The notes below the pieces were generated by a model, which made no database searches, was not told the origin of the DNA, and was given only the letters and a program-made list of their open reading frames with translations. 64,000 bases of DNA from CAUJIW01 sp963205175 (lineage in GTDB: Bacteria > Pseudomonadota > Alphaproteobacteria > Sphingomonadales > Sphingomonadaceae): the NCBI GenBank assembly GCA_041060555.1, contig JBEUDS010000001.1; one strand, 5' to 3'. Positions within the stretch are counted from its first letter, which is position 1. Each line of letters begins with the position of its first letter. Below, piece by piece: positions 8,601-16,125 of the stretch. Made by a program: the position numbers and the translations under genes.

Positions 8601-10411
8601 TCCGGCGCGGCATCAACCGGCGCTTCCGGTTCCGTCGGCGCTTCCGGTTCGCTGACCGGCTCCGCCTCATCCGGCGCGGCGTCGACCGGGGCTTCCGGCT
8701 CCGCCGGCGCGTCAGGCTCGGCGACCGGCTCCGCCTCGTCCGGCGCGGCCTCGACCGGGGCTTCCGGTTCCGTCGGCGCGTCAGGTTCGGTGACCGGCGC
8801 GGCCTCATCCGGTGCGGCCTCGACCGGCGGTGCCGGGTCGACCGGCGCTTCCGGCTCGCTCACCGGTGCGGTGTCGTCCGGCGCAACGTCAACCGGCGGT
8901 GCCGGCTCGGCCGGCGCGTCAGGTTCGGTGACTGGCTCCGCCTCATCCGGCGCGGCGTCAACCGGGGCTTCCGGCTCGGTGGGGGCCTCCGGCTCGCTCA
9001 CCGGTGCGGTGTCGTCCGGCGCAACGTCAACCGGCGGTGCCGGCTCGGCTGGCGCGTCAGGCTCGGCGACCGGCTCCGCCTCATCCGGCGCGGCGTCAAC
9101 CGGGGCTTCCGGTTCCGCCGGCGCGTCAGGTTCGGTGACTGGCTCCGCCTCATCCGGCGCGGTGTCGTCAGGCGCGGCATCAACCGGCGGTGCCGGCTCG
9201 GCGGGGGCCTCCGGCTCACTGACTGGCGCAGCGTCGTCCGGCACGGCCTCGACCGGGGGTTCCGGTTCCGCCGGCGCCTCCGGTTCCGTGACCGGCTCCG
9301 CCTCATCCGGCGCGGCGTCAACCGGGGGTTCCGGTTCCGCCGGCGCGTCAGGCTCGGCGACCGGCTCCGCCTCATCCGGCGCAACGTCAACCGGCGGTGC
9401 CGGTTCCGCCGGCGCGTCAGGTTCGGTGACCGGTGCAACCTCATCCGGTGCGGCATCAACCGGCGGTGCCGGCTCGGTGGGGGCCTCCGGCTCGCTCACC
9501 GGTGCGGTGTCGTCCGGCGCAACGTCAACCGGCGGTGCCGGCTCGGCCGGCGCGTCAGGTTCGGTGACTGGCTCCGCCTCATCCGGCGCGGCGTCGGCCG
9601 GCGCTTCCGACTCGCTGACCGGTGCAACCTCATCCGGTGCGGCATCAACCGGCGGTGCCGGCTCGGTGGGGGCCTCCGGCTCGCTCACCGGTGCGGCGTC
9701 GTCCGGCACGGCCTCGACCGGGGGTTCCGGTTCCGCCGGCGCCTCCGGTTCCGTGACCGGCTCCGCCTCATCCGGCGCGGCCTCAACCGGGGCTTCCGGC
9801 TCGGCCGGCGCTTCCGGTTCGCTGACCGGTGCAACCTCATCCGGTGCGGCATCAACCGGCGGTGCCGGCTCGACCGGGGCCTCCGGCTCGCTGACCGGCG
9901 CGGGCGTGTCCGATCCGGCGATGGTCGGCGCGGTGATCGCGGTGGGCGTGAACAGGTTGGTACCGCTGGCGCTGGCGGGCAGACCTGCTGCGCCGTGTGC
10001 GTGGGACTCCAGCGTCGGTGACTGGCCGGTGCCGGTGTGGCCTGGCATGGCCTCGCTGTCGAGTGTCGCCGCCAAGCCGGACCGCTCGTGCCCGGTGCGC
10101 GCATCGGCAACAGTGGAATCGCTCTGGCCGGCAAGGGCGTGAGGCGAGGGAGAAGGCGCGGCAAGGCCCGGTTCGACTGGCGTCGGCGTGGCGGACAGGC
10201 CGGCATGCGCGCCCAGTGCGCCAGTGCCGTCGACCGCGGCGGGTCCAATGCCCGGAGTCGAGCCATCGCGATTGTCGGGAGTGGTGATAGCGGCGGGGTC
10301 GCGCCGGGGCTCCGCCGGCGCGGCAGACGAAAAGGCGAACAGCTGCTGGAGACCGTCGTCTCCAGCCTCGGATGTCGGTGGCGCACCGGCGCCCGGCGTT
10401 TTACCGGTCAT
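5621..10411 (-). CDS. Giant RTX protein: Pro/Glu/Ala repeats, CBM60-like module, acidic/His-rich linker, RTX C-terminus
   Basis: A 1596-aa secreted protein without an N-terminal signal peptide, as expected for type I secretion. Order from the N-terminus: a ~165-residue low-complexity lead; about 36 copies of a 23-residue Pro/Glu/Ala/Asp unit; a ~120-residue module with IIVRVAGHHYQG, VFVDGQQV, FGNDAYGG and DKITINGTSFEAEDASY, which resembles Ca-dependent xylan-binding CBM60/CBM36 domains; two more degenerate repeats; ~150 residues very rich in Asp, Arg and His; 21 RTX nonapeptides of the GGxGxDxLx type; and a C-terminal ~75-residue tail that would carry the secretion signal. A GGAGAGGGG stands just before the start codon. 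It diverges from the two-ABC/HlyD operon that probably exports it. Likely an extracellular, calcium-folded, carbohydrate-binding adhesin or matrix protein (inference); no catalytic domain seen. Confidence 0.85.
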   Translation of the reverse strand: MTGKTPGAGAPPTSEAGDDGLQQLFAFSSAAPAEPRRDPAAITTPDNRDGSTPGIGPAAVDGTGALGAHAGLSATPTPVEPGLAAPSPSPHALAGQSDSTVADARTGHERSGLAATLDSEAMPGHTGTGQSPTLESHAHGAAGLPASASGTNLFTPTAITAPTIAGSDTPAPVSEPEAPVEPAPPVDAAPDEVAPVSEPEAPAEPEAPVEAAPDEAEPVTEPEAPAEPEPPVEAVPDDAAPVSEPEAPTEPAPPVDAAPDEVAPVSESEAPADAAPDEAEPVTEPDAPAEPAPPVDVAPDDTAPVSEPEAPTEPAPPVDAAPDEVAPVTEPDAPAEPAPPVDVAPDEAEPVAEPDAPAEPEPPVDAAPDEAEPVTEPEAPAEPEPPVEAVPDDAAPVSEPEAPAEPAPPVDAAPDDTAPDEAEPVTEPDAPAEPEAPVDAAPDEAEPVAEPDAPAEPAPPVDVAPDDTAPVSEPEAPTEPEAPVDAAPDEAEPVTEPDAPAEPAPPVDVAPDDTAPVSEPEAPVDPAPPVEAAPDEAAPVTEPDAPTEPEAPVEAAPDEAEPVAEPDAPAEPEAPVDAAPDEAEPVSEPEAPTEPEAPVDAAPDEAEPVTEPDAPAEPAPPVDVAPDDTAPVSEPEAPVDPAPPVDVAPDDAAPVSESEAPVDPAPPVDVAPDEAEPVAEPDAPAEPEAPVDAAPDEAEPVTEPDAPAGPEAPVEAAPDEAEPVTEPEAPAEPEPPVDAAPDDAAPVSEPEAPVEPAPPVEAAPDEAGPVSEPDAPAEPAPPVDVAPDDTAPVSEPEAPVDAAPDEAEPVTEPDAPAEPEAPVEAAPDEAAPVTEPDAPTEPAAPVEAAPDEAEPVTEPEAPAEPEAPADAAPDEAEPVTEPDAPAEPEAPVEAAPDEAEPVTEPDAPAEPAPPVDVAPDDTAPVSEPEAPTEPEAPVEAAPDEAEPVTEPEAPAEPEAPVDAAPDEAEPVTEPQAPAESEIIVRVAGHHYQGAPVMTVFVDGQQVHSEAISADHRQGQWQDVIIRGDFGADGPGKVEIRFGNDAYGGTSDTDRNLVVDKITINGTSFEAEDASYVRSSDTIAGREVMAWNGTLVFDTSDAPGPLTASPAGPEAQPEPPVAAAPDEPEPVTEPEAPAEPEPPVEAAPDAAEPVTEPEAAAEPAASGQLPAAPNDQHHAPKHADNDRDQRGDRDQRGRAHRDDESPDRHPDESYRRQDRHENEPERSRPDDRQDREKPDRDHPSRQQQTDGPGWSSGDPVSRGKDANAETRDRHDKDHGDNGKAGDDRDNAPLGADDAHDHHKARADNAAGKTLTGDWRDETITGGSGDDTITGGGGNDTLNGGAGDDQIKGSYGSDSIDGGAGNDIIVGGGGHDVLDGGAGNDHITGGYGNDKITGGAGNDIIVGGGGNDQLDGGAGNDHITGGYGNDKITGGAGNDIIVGGGGNDQLDGGAGNDQLTGDYGNDTLLGGSGNDVLGGAGGNDQLDGGAGDDILIGGNGNDMLTGGAGDDLFIFGANEYGRDSVDGGQGWLDTIEIQGAGAPSAEGSWLVLLEDGTQLTGKGDSGELDLARDSAGTIIFDNGHEIAFEGIERIQWGS
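5876..6442 (-). repeat. RTX nonapeptide block (21 units) with a 108-bp internal duplication
   Basis: Codes for 21 consecutive GGxGxDxxx nonapeptides, the calcium-binding parallel beta-roll of RTX proteins. A four-nonapeptide unit of 36 residues (108 bp), including GGAGNDHIT, GGYGNDKIT and GGAGNDIIV, occurs twice in near-identical form; for example the DNA around 6070-6108 recurs at 6178-6216. This points to recent tandem duplication or gene conversion. Confidence 0.9.
7110..7478 (-). other. CBM60/CBM36-like calcium-dependent carbohydrate-binding module inside the RTX protein
   Basis: About 120 residues that interrupt the Pro/Glu-rich region. The order of short motifs (VRVAGHHYQG, TVFVDGQQVHS, KVEIRFGNDA, NLVVDKITINGT, FEAEDASYVRS) matches my memory of CBM60 domains, where Asp and Glu residues near the C-terminus bind calcium and sugar hydroxyls. 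Assignment is by motif resemblance; a profile search would settle it. Confidence 0.65.
7479..9910 (-). repeat. 69-bp tandem repeat array (~36 copies) encoding a 23-aa Pro/Glu/Ala/Asp unit
   Basis: The encoded unit follows PVTEPDAPAEPEAP followed by VEAAPDEAE, with variants VSEPEAP, VAEPDAP, VDVAPDDTA and others. I count about 36 PV[STA]E[PS][DEQ]AP cores, plus two degenerate copies beyond the carbohydrate-binding module (about 6900-7070). Two units are shortened, which looks like slippage. Composition predicts an extended, acidic, unstructured stalk. Confidence 0.9.
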
Positions 10412-10573
10412 TCTGCCCCTCTCCGGGCTGCCCGTTCAGCCGCCCGTCACGCATGAAACCCCTCGTGCGTGGCATCGGAGGATAACGGCCAGGGTTTAGC
10501 CGGCGGTTCACGGGTGTGGTTAAGACGGTGTCAAGCATCCGGCGCGCGAACATGCTTTTCCGCGTCTTAACCA
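10412..10573. promoter_or_regulatory. Divergent promoter region between RTX gene and secretion operon, with inverted repeat
   Basis: A 162-bp divergent region. It holds a perfect 10-bp inverted repeat, GGTTAAGACG at 10518-10527 and CGTCTTAACC at 10563-10572, arms 35 bp apart. The right arm touches the ATG at 10574, and TTAA-N7-GTAA (10567-10581) differs at one base from the CtrA consensus TTAA-N7-TTAA. A shared regulator for export substrate and exporter is inferred. Confidence 0.4.
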
Positions 10574-12376
10574 ATGAGTAAGCGGCGATCCTTACCGTGG
10601 CGGCGCGTGGAAAGAGGGGCCGCGCCGAGCATGTCGAAACCTGTCGAAATGGATGTTGCGACCCAGGAGCCAGTGGTCGCCGTACCGCTTGCCAGCCGGT
10701 TGCGCCAGTTGTGGCGGCGCCTGGAACATGCCCCGCTGCTGCATCGGGATGTGCTGGTGGCTTCCGCCTTGCTCAATTTCACCGCTCTGGCGCTGCCCGT
10801 CGCCATGCTCCACGTCTATGATCGGATCATTCCCCACGCGGCCTTCCCGACGCTGGCGTTGCTGGTGCTGGGGCTGTGGGTGGCGCTGCTGTTCGACGGT
10901 CCGCTGCGTCAGGCGCGCGCGCACATCGCCGGCTGGGAAGGCGCGCGTTTTGAACATGCCGCCTCGGTGCGGTCGGTGAAGCGCCTGCTGCATGCCGATG
11001 TCGCAACGGTGGAGGCGACGCCGGTTGGGGTGCACATGGACCGGCTGGCCAGCATCGAGCCGTTGCGCGATTTCTACACCAGTCAGGTCGGCCTGACGCT
11101 GGTGGATATGCCATTCGCCCTGATGTTCATTGGCTTGCTGGCCGTCATCGGTGGCCCGCTGGCGCTGGTTCCGCTGGCGCTGATGCTGGTGTTCGGCGTT
11201 CTCGCCTGGGCGGCCGGCGTTTCGCTGCACAAGGCAATCGTCGAGCGCGGTGAACTGGATGACCGGCGTTATAATTTCATCGTCGAGACGCTGGCGGGGC
11301 TGCATACCGTCAAGGGCCTGGCGATGGAGAACCAGATGGCGCGTCGTTACGAACGCCTGATGGGTAATGCCGCCACCATTGGCTGGCGGGTCAATATCGC
11401 CAGCGCGATCGCGGTGGGCATCGGCGCCAGTTTCTCGCAGATCACCACCATCGCCGTTGCGTCCATCGGCAGCATGATGGTGATCGCCGGCACGCTGACC
11501 GTGGGGCAGCTGGTGGCCAGTACATTGCTGGCCGGCCGTGCAATGCAGCCGGTGCTGCGGGCGATGGCGCAATGGACGCGTTTCCAGTCGATCCGGCTGG
11601 CGGAGCAGCGCTTCCAGAAACTCAACAGCCTGCCGGCGGAGCGCGCGGAGAATGCCGCCGAGGCGCCGCCGCTGGAGACACTGGAGATGCGCGGCGCGAC
11701 CTTCGGCTACGACGCGGACGGCGAACCCCTGTTCCGTGACGTCAACCTGAGCGTCCGGCGCGGCGAGATCGTCGCCATCACCGGCCATAATGGCGCCGGG
11801 AAGTCGTCGCTGCTGTGGATGATGATGGGTGGCCTGCGCCCGCGCGCGGGCGAGGTGCTGGTCGACGGTCGGTCGATCCACGACCTCTCGGCCGACAGCG
11901 TGCGTGACCAGATCGCCTATCTGCCGCAGCGCGGATATCTGTTCCAGGGCACGGTACTCGACAATCTGACCCGCTTCGACAGCGACAGACATCTGGATGA
12001 GGCGCTGGAACTTGCGGCGGCCTTCGGTCTCGACCGGGTGTTCGCGGCACTGCCGGGGGGCTTCGAGACTCCGGTGGGCGAGGGGGCGGGCGGTGCGTTG
12101 CCGGGCGGTTGCGTGCAGGCCATCGCCATGGTGCGGGCGCTGGTGGGCGGCCCGCGTTTCATTCTGTTTGATGAGGCCAACGCCGCGTTCGATCGCGGGG
12201 CCGACGAGCGATTGAAGGCCGTGCTGATGCGTTATCGAGAAACCACCGGCATCGTGCTGGTGAGCTTCCGTCCCTCACTGCTGGCACTGGCCGACCGTCG
12301 TTATACCCTTCAGGGCGGGACGCTGGTGGAAGTGCCGGCGACGCCTGCCGCCATGACCCCGGCGGTGACGGCATGA
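10574..12376 (+). CDS. Type I secretion ABC half-transporter without peptidase-like domain, degenerate ATPase
   Basis: A 600-aa ABC exporter subunit of the type I secretion (LapB/HlyB/PrtD-like) family. The transmembrane domain (about residues 55-330) is followed by a nucleotide-binding domain. Walker A is GHNGAGKS (404-411) and Walker B is FILFDEAN with the catalytic Glu. The signature motif is altered (ALPGGCVQ for LSGGQ), and the H-loop His is Phe565 (LVSFRPS). It lacks the N-terminal C39-like domain of its neighbour, so the two probably form a heterodimer in which this site is weakly active or inactive (inference). ATG 10574 lacks a clear ribosome site and abuts an inverted repeat; ATG 10631 (MSKPVEMDV) is a good alternative. 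It overlaps the next gene by ATGA. Confidence 0.85.
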   Translation: MSKRRSLPWRRVERGAAPSMSKPVEMDVATQEPVVAVPLASRLRQLWRRLEHAPLLHRDVLVASALLNFTALALPVAMLHVYDRIIPHAAFPTLALLVLGLWVALLFDGPLRQARAHIAGWEGARFEHAASVRSVKRLLHADVATVEATPVGVHMDRLASIEPLRDFYTSQVGLTLVDMPFALMFIGLLAVIGGPLALVPLALMLVFGVLAWAAGVSLHKAIVERGELDDRRYNFIVETLAGLHTVKGLAMENQMARRYERLMGNAATIGWRVNIASAIAVGIGASFSQITTIAVASIGSMMVIAGTLTVGQLVASTLLAGRAMQPVLRAMAQWTRFQSIRLAEQRFQKLNSLPAERAENAAEAPPLETLEMRGATFGYDADGEPLFRDVNLSVRRGEIVAITGHNGAGKSSLLWMMMGGLRPRAGEVLVDGRSIHDLSADSVRDQIAYLPQRGYLFQGTVLDNLTRFDSDRHLDEALELAAAFGLDRVFAALPGGFETPVGEGAGGALPGGCVQAIAMVRALVGGPRFILFDEANAAFDRGADERLKAVLMRYRETTGIVLVSFRPSLLALADRRYTLQGGTLVEVPATPAAMTPAVTA

Positions 12377-14619
12377 GCGGCGTGCGCGACATTTTCACCG
12401 ACGCGTCCCCGCACGGGGCGCGCAAACTGGCGGCTGAGCTGGCGGACGCCTTCGGTGGGGGGCAGGCGTTGTTCTCGGCGGGCGAGGATCAGCTTGCCGG
12501 GGCGCTGCGCGGCGGCAACGTCGGCGCGTTCGAGGCGACGTCACCCTATGCCGCCTGCCTGCTGACCCTGCTGTCGGCTGCGGGCTGGCGTGGTGCGGCG
12601 CGCGATCTCGGCGAGGCACTGCCGCATTTCACGTCCGACCTCGACCTCACCGACATCCTCAACATTCTCGCGCAACTGGGCATCGAGACCCGCACGGCGG
12701 CGGTACATCATGGACGCCTCGATCCGCGTCTGCTGCCGGCGCTGCTGGTCCGTGACGAAGGCGCGCCGCTGGTGGTGCTCGACCGGGCAGGGGACGGGGC
12801 CTGGCGGGTGTTCGACGGTGACAGCCGGCAGGAGGCCGAATATGCGCCGGCGCTGCTGAACGGCATCGTCCATGCGTTGATGCCAGCCAGCGCCAGCGAC
12901 GAGGAGCCGGTGGCACAGCAGCAGAACTGGATCGGCGGTCTGCTATGGCGCTTCCGGCGCCTTTTCGCGCTGATGTTTCTGGCCACCGCCATGCTCAACG
13001 CCATCGGGCTGGCAGTGCCGCTGTATGTGATGACGCTCTATGACAAGGTGATTCCGACCCAGAATCTCGGTACGCTGGCCTATCTGGCGGCCGGCGTGCT
13101 GGCGCTGATCGGCGTCGAGGCGGTGCTGCGCGGGGTGCGGGCGCGGATGGTGGCCTATATTGGCGCGCGCATCGATTATGCGGTGACCACCGGGGCCTTC
13201 GGGCAGATTCTGGGATTGCCGCCGGCGCTGACGGAATCGGTGCCGATCGGCGCCCAGGCCTCGCGGCTGCGGGAGTTCGATTCATTACGGGAGATCTTCA
13301 CCGGTCCGCTGGCGACACTGGTGTTCGATGCCCCCTTCCTGCTTGGCTTCATCGGCGTCGTGTGGTGGCTGGGTGGCCCGCTGGCCTGGGTGCCGGTCGG
13401 GCTGGCGGTGGCCTATCTGCTGGTCGGCATGGCATTGGCGCCGGTGCTGAAAAAGGCGGTGCAGGCGTCCTCGCGCATCCGCGCCCGGCGCCACGGTTTC
13501 ATGCTCGATCTGCTGGGCAACATGCGGGCGATCAAACAGATGTCGGCCGAAGCCTTGTGGCTGGAGCGGTTCCGTGTGCTGTCGGCGGAGGGCGCCTGGT
13601 CGCAGTTCCGCCTCAACCAGTTGTCGACGCTGCTGCAGACGCTGGGCCACCTCATCATGCTGGCTGCCGGCATTATCACCATGGCGCTTGGCGTCGTCCA
13701 GGTGGTTGACCAGCAGATGAGCGTCGGCGCGCTGGTGGCGGTGATGGCGATCATCTGGCGGATTCTGTCGCCGTTGCAGAGCCTGTTCCTGACGCTGAGC
13801 CGTATCGAGCAAATCAAGATCGCGGTGCGTCAGGTCAACCAGCTGATGCGGATGCCAACCGAGCCCAAACCGCAGCGGCGTAACCGGCGCGTGCAGCGAA
13901 ATCTCTATGGCGGCGTCGAGTTCCAGCGTGTCAGCTTCCGCTATCGCGGTGCCGTCGATCCGTCGTTGCTGGGTGTCAGCCTGAAGGCGGAACCCGGTGA
14001 GCTGGTGGCCATCATCGGCGGCAATGGCGCCGGCAAGTCGACCCTCCTCAACATGCTGATCGGCATGGATCGCTGTCAGGCCGGCCAGATCTTGCTCGAT
14101 GGCGTCGACATGCGGCAGCTCAACCCCATCGAGCTGCGCCAGATGATCGGCTATGTGCCGCAGGCCGTGCGCCTGTTCCATGGCACCATCGCCCAGAACC
14201 TGCGGCTGGCTGATCCCACCGCCAGCGACGAGGATCTGCATCGTGCCTGTGCCGAGGCGGGCATCCTGGAACGTATCCAGAGTCTGCCGCGCGGTTTCGA
14301 TACGCGGCTGGGTGACCACACCGTCGCCCAGTTCAACAGCGGCTTTCTCCAGGCGCTGTCGATCGCGCGCGCACTGGTGAAGGGCTCGCGTCTGCTGTTG
14401 CTCGACGAACCGGCCCAGGGGCTCGACGAGGAAGGCGATCGCGCCTTCATGAAGCTGCTGGAGCGCCTGAAGGGGCGAGTGACGGTGCTGATGGTCTCGC
14501 ACCGCCCCAGTCACATCCGCATGGCCGATCGCGCGGTGCTGATGGCGCGCGGCCAGGTGGCGGCGATCGGCCGCCCTGACGATGTACTCTCGCAATCCAT
14601 GAAGGAGCAGGCGGCATGA
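12373..14619 (+). CDS. Type I secretion ABC transporter with C39-like (catalytically dead) N-terminal domain
   Basis: A 748-aa ABC exporter. Residues ~25-165 resemble a C39 peptidase-like domain. Where the active Cys should be (DCG) the sequence reads SPY, and the usual active-site His motif reads GAPLVVLD, so it is a substrate-docking C39-like domain, as in HlyB, not a peptidase. The transmembrane region (about 190-470) and an ATPase follow: Walker A GGNGAGKST (549-557), Walker B LLLLDEPAQG and H-loop VSHRPSH are intact, while the signature reads FNSGFLQ. It therefore carries the intact H-loop missing from the first subunit. Start and stop codons overlap both neighbours by 4 nt, indicating a tightly coupled three-gene exporter operon. 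Confidence 0.9.
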   Translation: MSGVRDIFTDASPHGARKLAAELADAFGGGQALFSAGEDQLAGALRGGNVGAFEATSPYAACLLTLLSAAGWRGAARDLGEALPHFTSDLDLTDILNILAQLGIETRTAAVHHGRLDPRLLPALLVRDEGAPLVVLDRAGDGAWRVFDGDSRQEAEYAPALLNGIVHALMPASASDEEPVAQQQNWIGGLLWRFRRLFALMFLATAMLNAIGLAVPLYVMTLYDKVIPTQNLGTLAYLAAGVLALIGVEAVLRGVRARMVAYIGARIDYAVTTGAFGQILGLPPALTESVPIGAQASRLREFDSLREIFTGPLATLVFDAPFLLGFIGVVWWLGGPLAWVPVGLAVAYLLVGMALAPVLKKAVQASSRIRARRHGFMLDLLGNMRAIKQMSAEALWLERFRVLSAEGAWSQFRLNQLSTLLQTLGHLIMLAAGIITMALGVVQVVDQQMSVGALVAVMAIIWRILSPLQSLFLTLSRIEQIKIAVRQVNQLMRMPTEPKPQRRNRRVQRNLYGGVEFQRVSFRYRGAVDPSLLGVSLKAEPGELVAIIGGNGAGKSTLLNMLIGMDRCQAGQILLDGVDMRQLNPIELRQMIGYVPQAVRLFHGTIAQNLRLADPTASDEDLHRACAEAGILERIQSLPRGFDTRLGDHTVAQFNSGFLQALSIARALVKGSRLLLLDEPAQGLDEEGDRAFMKLLERLKGRVTVLMVSHRPSHIRMADRAVLMARGQVAAIGRPDDVLSQSMKEQAA

Positions 14620-16019
14620 CGACCGCGTCCACCGCATCCGCGACGTTCACCAACCCGTCGCGCCGGCTGTTTTCGGCGTTGCCCGATCTGGTGGCGAGAG
14701 CCTCGGGTATCGGCAAGGCGCCGTCGCGCCTGCTGTCGCGTTCGATCATGCTGGAGGAGGCGGCGCCGCCGCGTGTCATGCGCTGGACCATCGGCGCCAT
14801 CGCCGCCGTGGCGGCGGGCTTTGTCGGCTGGTCGGCGGTGATCAGTCTTGACGAGCTGGCGGCGGCGCCGGGCCAGATCCTGCCGCAGTCGTTCGTGCGT
14901 CCGGTGCAGCACCTGGAGGGCGGTATTGTCGCCGAGGTGCGGGTGCGCGAGGGGCAGACGGTGAAACAGGGGGATCCGTTGATCGTGCTCGATGACGCCC
15001 AGTTCGCGGCCGATCTTGACCAGATTCGTGCCCGACACGCGGCGCTGTCGTTCCAGGCCGAGCGGCTGCGGGCCTTCGCGCTCGACCGCGAGCCGCGCTT
15101 CGACCCGCGCATCACCGGGTTTGATCACCTGAAGCAGGACCAGCATGCGCTGTGGTCGATGCAGATGGAGAACAGGCGCGTGCAGCTCGCGGTCGCCGGC
15201 AGCAAGGTGAGCGAGAGCCGCTATGACGAGGGCAGCCTCGCGGCGCGGGAGAAGGCGCTGGCCCGTGAACTGGAACTGGCCGAGGAGGAGTTGGGCGCAC
15301 GTCGCAAGCTGCTCGACAAGGGCCTGACATCGCGCCTTACCTACCTGCGCTCGGAGCGCGACGTTTCCCGGTTGCAGGGGGAGCTGGCTGATGTGCGCAG
15401 CCAGCAGAAGCGGGCCCGGGCGTCCGTCAGCGGTGCTACCGGCGGCCGCCAGGAGGTGGCGGCCCGGCTGAAGGAGAACGCGCTGCAGGAACTGGGACAG
15501 GTGACGGTGCAGCTCGCCGAGGCGACGGAGCAGTTGAAGCGGCTGGAAGACAAGGTCCGCCGGCTGATGGTGGTGGCGCCGGTTGATGGCACCGTGAAGG
15601 GGTTGCAGGTGACGTCGGCGGGTGCGGTGATCCCGCCTGGTTCGATGGTTGCCGAGATCGTGCCCTACGAGGACGCGGTGATGGCGGAGGTGCGGGTGTC
15701 TCCGGCCGACATCGGTCATGTGCAGGCGGGCAGTCCGGCGCTGGTCAAGGTCGCGACCTATGACTTCGGCCGCTACGGCGGCGTGCGGGGCACGGTAGAC
15801 TTTGTGTCCGCCTCGTCCTTTCTCGACGAGCAGGGGAAGCCCTATTTCAAGGCGCGGGTGAAGCTGGAGCGCGCCTATGTGGGGAGCAGGGAGGCTGGCA
15901 ACGTGCTGAGTCCCGGCATGACACTGGTCGCCGACATCAAGACCGGCGAGAAATCGCTGCTGGCCTATCTGGTGCGTCCGGTGACCAACGCGCTCGACAC
16001 CGCGTTCTCGGAACGCTGA
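14616..16019 (+). CDS. HlyD-family membrane fusion (adaptor) protein of type I secretion
   Basis: A 467-aa periplasmic adaptor that would link the ABC exporter to an outer-membrane TolC-type channel. Seen: a single transmembrane helix around residues 54-76, a biotinyl-lipoyl-like half-motif (VQHLEGGIVAEVRVREGQ), a long alpha-helical hairpin with heptad character (about 120-300), then VVAPVDGTVKGLQVTSAG and a beta-barrel end containing the HlyD-family stretch VLSPGMTLVADIKTGEKS. The start overlaps the ABC gene by ATGA. No TolC-like gene is present in the window, so the outer-membrane channel must be supplied from elsewhere. 106 nt separate it from the Asn-synthetase-like gene. Confidence 0.92.
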   Translation: MTTASTASATFTNPSRRLFSALPDLVARASGIGKAPSRLLSRSIMLEEAAPPRVMRWTIGAIAAVAAGFVGWSAVISLDELAAAPGQILPQSFVRPVQHLEGGIVAEVRVREGQTVKQGDPLIVLDDAQFAADLDQIRARHAALSFQAERLRAFALDREPRFDPRITGFDHLKQDQHALWSMQMENRRVQLAVAGSKVSESRYDEGSLAAREKALARELELAEEELGARRKLLDKGLTSRLTYLRSERDVSRLQGELADVRSQQKRARASVSGATGGRQEVAARLKENALQELGQVTVQLAEATEQLKRLEDKVRRLMVVAPVDGTVKGLQVTSAGAVIPPGSMVAEIVPYEDAVMAEVRVSPADIGHVQAGSPALVKVATYDFGRYGGVRGTVDFVSASSFLDEQGKPYFKARVKLERAYVGSREAGNVLSPGMTLVADIKTGEKSLLAYLVRPVTNALDTAFSER

Positions 16020-16125
16020 GGATGAACACGTTGCCGGAACGGCATCGTCATGCCAGTTGATTGACTGCCACGTTGCGGGCTCTAGAAGGCAGACGCGGCA
16101 GCATTATGTGGATGGTTTCAGATAA

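Noticed and set aside
6815..10142. Long forward-strand open frames (over 3 kb and 2.6 kb) opposite the RTX gene
   Set aside because: They mirror the 69-bp repeats, have Arg- or Gly/Ser-only periodic composition, no ribosome sites and no domains; the reverse strand has a coherent RTX protein.
16020..16125. Short frame at 16022 (12 codons, MNTLPERHRHAS) as a peptide precursor for the Asn-synthetase-like enzyme
   Set aside because: Too short for a lasso or other RiPP precursor, no leader pattern, and no B-type leader-binding or protease gene nearby.
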